Source of the DNA: Mycolicibacterium insubricum | Lineage (GTDB): Bacteria; Actinomycetota; Actinomycetes; Mycobacteriales; Mycobacteriaceae | Assembly: GCF_010731615.1 (NCBI RefSeq) | Contig: NZ_AP022618.1 | Location: forward strand, 1,178,001-1,242,000 | DNA length: 64,000 bases | Direction of reading: 5' to 3' | In this document: positions 62,725 through 64,000 of the stretch, in pieces | Layout: every line of letters begins with the position of its first letter | Position numbering within the stretch: the first letter of the stretch is position 1 | Notes under the pieces: model-generated | The model's input: the letters and a program-made list of their open reading frames with translations, nothing else | Told to the model about the DNA's origin: nothing | The model's database searches: none | Position numbers and translations under genes: made by a program

Positions 62725-64000
62725 GTGAATTCCTCGACGGCACAGGCGCAGATCGTCGTCGACGAACTGATCCGCGGTGGTGTGCGCGACGTGGTGCTGT
62801 GCCCCGGCTCGCGCAACGCCCCGCTGGCGTTCGCGCTGTCCGACGCGGACGCCGACGGGCGGCTGCGGCTGCACGTGCGCATCGACGAGCGCACCGCCGG
62901 CTACCTGGCCATCGGGCTGGCCGTCTCCGCCGGATCCCCGGTCTGCGTCGCGATGACGTCGGGCACCGCGGTCGCCAACCTCGGTCCCGCCGTGCTGGAG
63001 GCCAACTACGCGCGGGTGCCGCTGATCGTGCTGAGCGCCAACCGGCCGTACGAGCTGCTGGGCACCGGCGCCAACCAGACCATGGAACAGTTCGGCTACT
63101 TCGGCACCCAGCTGCGGGCGGCGATCAGCCTCGGGCTGGCCCCGCAGACCGGCGAATCCGCCCCCATCGAGGCGCTCAACGCGCAGTGGCGCTCGGCGAC
63201 CTGCCGGGTGCTGGCGGCGGCCACCGGATCCCGCACCGCCAACGCCGGCCCGGTCCAGTTCGACATCCCGCTGCGCGAGCCCCTGGTGCCCGACGACGAC
63301 GAGGCGCAACCCCCGGCCGGGCGCCCCGACCGCCGGCCGTGGACCTACACCCCGCCGGTCAGCTTCGACCAGCCGCTGGACATCGACCTGACGCCGGACA
63401 CCGTCGTCATCGCCGGGCACGGAGCGGGGGTGCACCCGAACCTGGCCGCCCTGCCGACCGTCGCCGAACCGACCGCGCCGGTGCCGGCCAACCCGCTGCA
63501 CCCGTTGGCGCTGCCGCTGCTGAACCCCGAACAGGTCATCATGATCGGCCGGCCCACCCTGCACCGACCGGTGTCGACGCTGCTGGCCGACCCCGCGGTG
63601 CCGGTGTACGCGCTGACCACCGGACCGCGCTGGCCCGACGTGTCCGGAAACTCGATGGCCACCGGCACCCGCGCGGTCACCCACGGTCACCCCGATCCGG
63701 CGTGGCTTCACCGCTGCGCCGAACTGCACCGGCGCACCGTCGACACCGTGCGCGACGAGCTGCGCCGAAACCCGGCGACCACCGGCCTGCACGTGGCGGC
63801 CGTCGTCGCCGACACCCTCGGGCCGGGCGACCAGCTGGTGCTCGGGGCCTCCAACCCGGTCCGCGACATCGCCCTGGCCGGCGGGGTGGCCGACGGGGTC
63901 CGGGTGCGCTCCAACCGCGGCGTCGCCGGCATCGACGGCACCGTGTCGACGGCCGTCGGCGCGGCACTGGCCCACGACGGGCACACCGTCGCGCTCATCG
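62725..64000 (+). CDS. menD: SEPHCHC synthase MenD (cut by window end)
   Basis: ThDP enzyme that joins 2-oxoglutarate to isochorismate, first committed step of menaquinone synthesis. GTG 62725 gives [15 protein letters not shown], matching other mycobacterial MenD starts; GTG 62716 is also possible. 425 residues are visible. [46 protein letters not shown] with the active-site Glu region, [19 protein letters not shown], and [13 protein letters not shown] then [19 protein letters not shown] near the end. The ThDP-binding part continues past the window. Upstream bpoC ends 5 bp before. Confidence 0.95.
   Translation, partial: MNSSTAQAQIVVDELIRGGVRDVVLCPGSRNAPLAFALSDADADGRLRLHVRIDERTAGYLAIGLAVSAGSPVCVAMTSGTAVANLGPAVLEANYARVPLIVLSANRPYELLGTGANQTMEQFGYFGTQLRAAISLGLAPQTGESAPIEALNAQWRSATCRVLAAATGSRTANAGPVQFDIPLREPLVPDDDEAQPPAGRPDRRPWTYTPPVSFDQPLDIDLTPDTVVIAGHGAGVHPNLAALPTVAEPTAPVPANPLHPLALPLLNPEQVIMIGRPTLHRPVSTLLADPAVPVYALTTGPRWPDVSGNSMATGTRAVTHGHPDPAWLHRCAELHRRTVDTVRDELRRNPATTGLHVAAVVADTLGPGDQLVLGASNPVRDIALAGGVADGVRVRSNRGVAGIDGTVSTAVGAALAHDGHTVALI

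Overview
The window is chromosomal DNA from a mycobacterium, most likely a fast-growing Mycolicibacterium-type species. Three things point to this. The genes for mycothiol (mshA), SenX3-RegX3, fused hemD, menaquinone synthesis and cytochrome c maturation follow the order of the M. tuberculosis Rv0481-Rv0555 segment. MspA-type porin-like genes are present. Many starts look leaderless, with a TANNNT -10 box 6-8 nt before the start codon. GC is high and GTG starts are frequent. No rRNA, tRNA, CRISPR array, transposase or prophage was seen.

Layout. 1-7.9 kb: a methyltransferase fragment and a DUF2505 gene diverge from murB; then an L,D-transpeptidase lipoprotein, an SDR, a poly-cysteine leader ORF, a ROK regulator, mshA and a YbjN-like gene. 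7.9-12.1 kb: one 4.2-kb gene for a repeat-rich exported protein. 12.3-20.4 kb: gpm1, senX3-regX3, ppx, proC and conserved genes. 20.4-25 kb: a repeat-bearing spacer, the 33-residue ribosomal protein bS22, an epimerase, an acyltransferase, a dehydratase-like gene and serB1. 25-31.4 kb: hemA-hemC-hemD-hemB and three small membrane or secreted genes. 31.8-37.3 kb: accessory genes (F420-type oxidoreductase, fabH, MpaB-like oxygenase with TetR, and a divergent DapA/aldolase module with an XRE-cupin regulator). 37.4-44.6 kb: hemL, then overlapping phosphatase, tlpA-like, ccdA, resB, ccsA and a ParA-like gene. 44.6-64 kb: menaquinone genes menA, menE, menB, fadD8, menC, bpoC and menD (cut by the window end), interrupted by MspA-like genes, a pit phosphate transporter operon and small regulators.

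How they fit: hem genes make haem; the ccdA/tlpA/resB/ccsA block attaches it to exported cytochromes; the men genes make menaquinone. Together these supply the respiratory chain. murB and the L,D-transpeptidase serve the cell wall. mshA starts mycothiol synthesis and may lie under cysteine-sensing control by the poly-Cys leader.

Most notable unexplained structure: three intergenic elements built as two imperfect palindromes of 35-36 bp separated by exactly 79 bp (left-arm spacing exactly 115 bp in all three). A second, GC-rich repeat family sits in frame inside menE and forms the C-terminal tail of a glyoxalase-like protein. All functional names rest on reading the sequence and remembered family features; no database search was possible.
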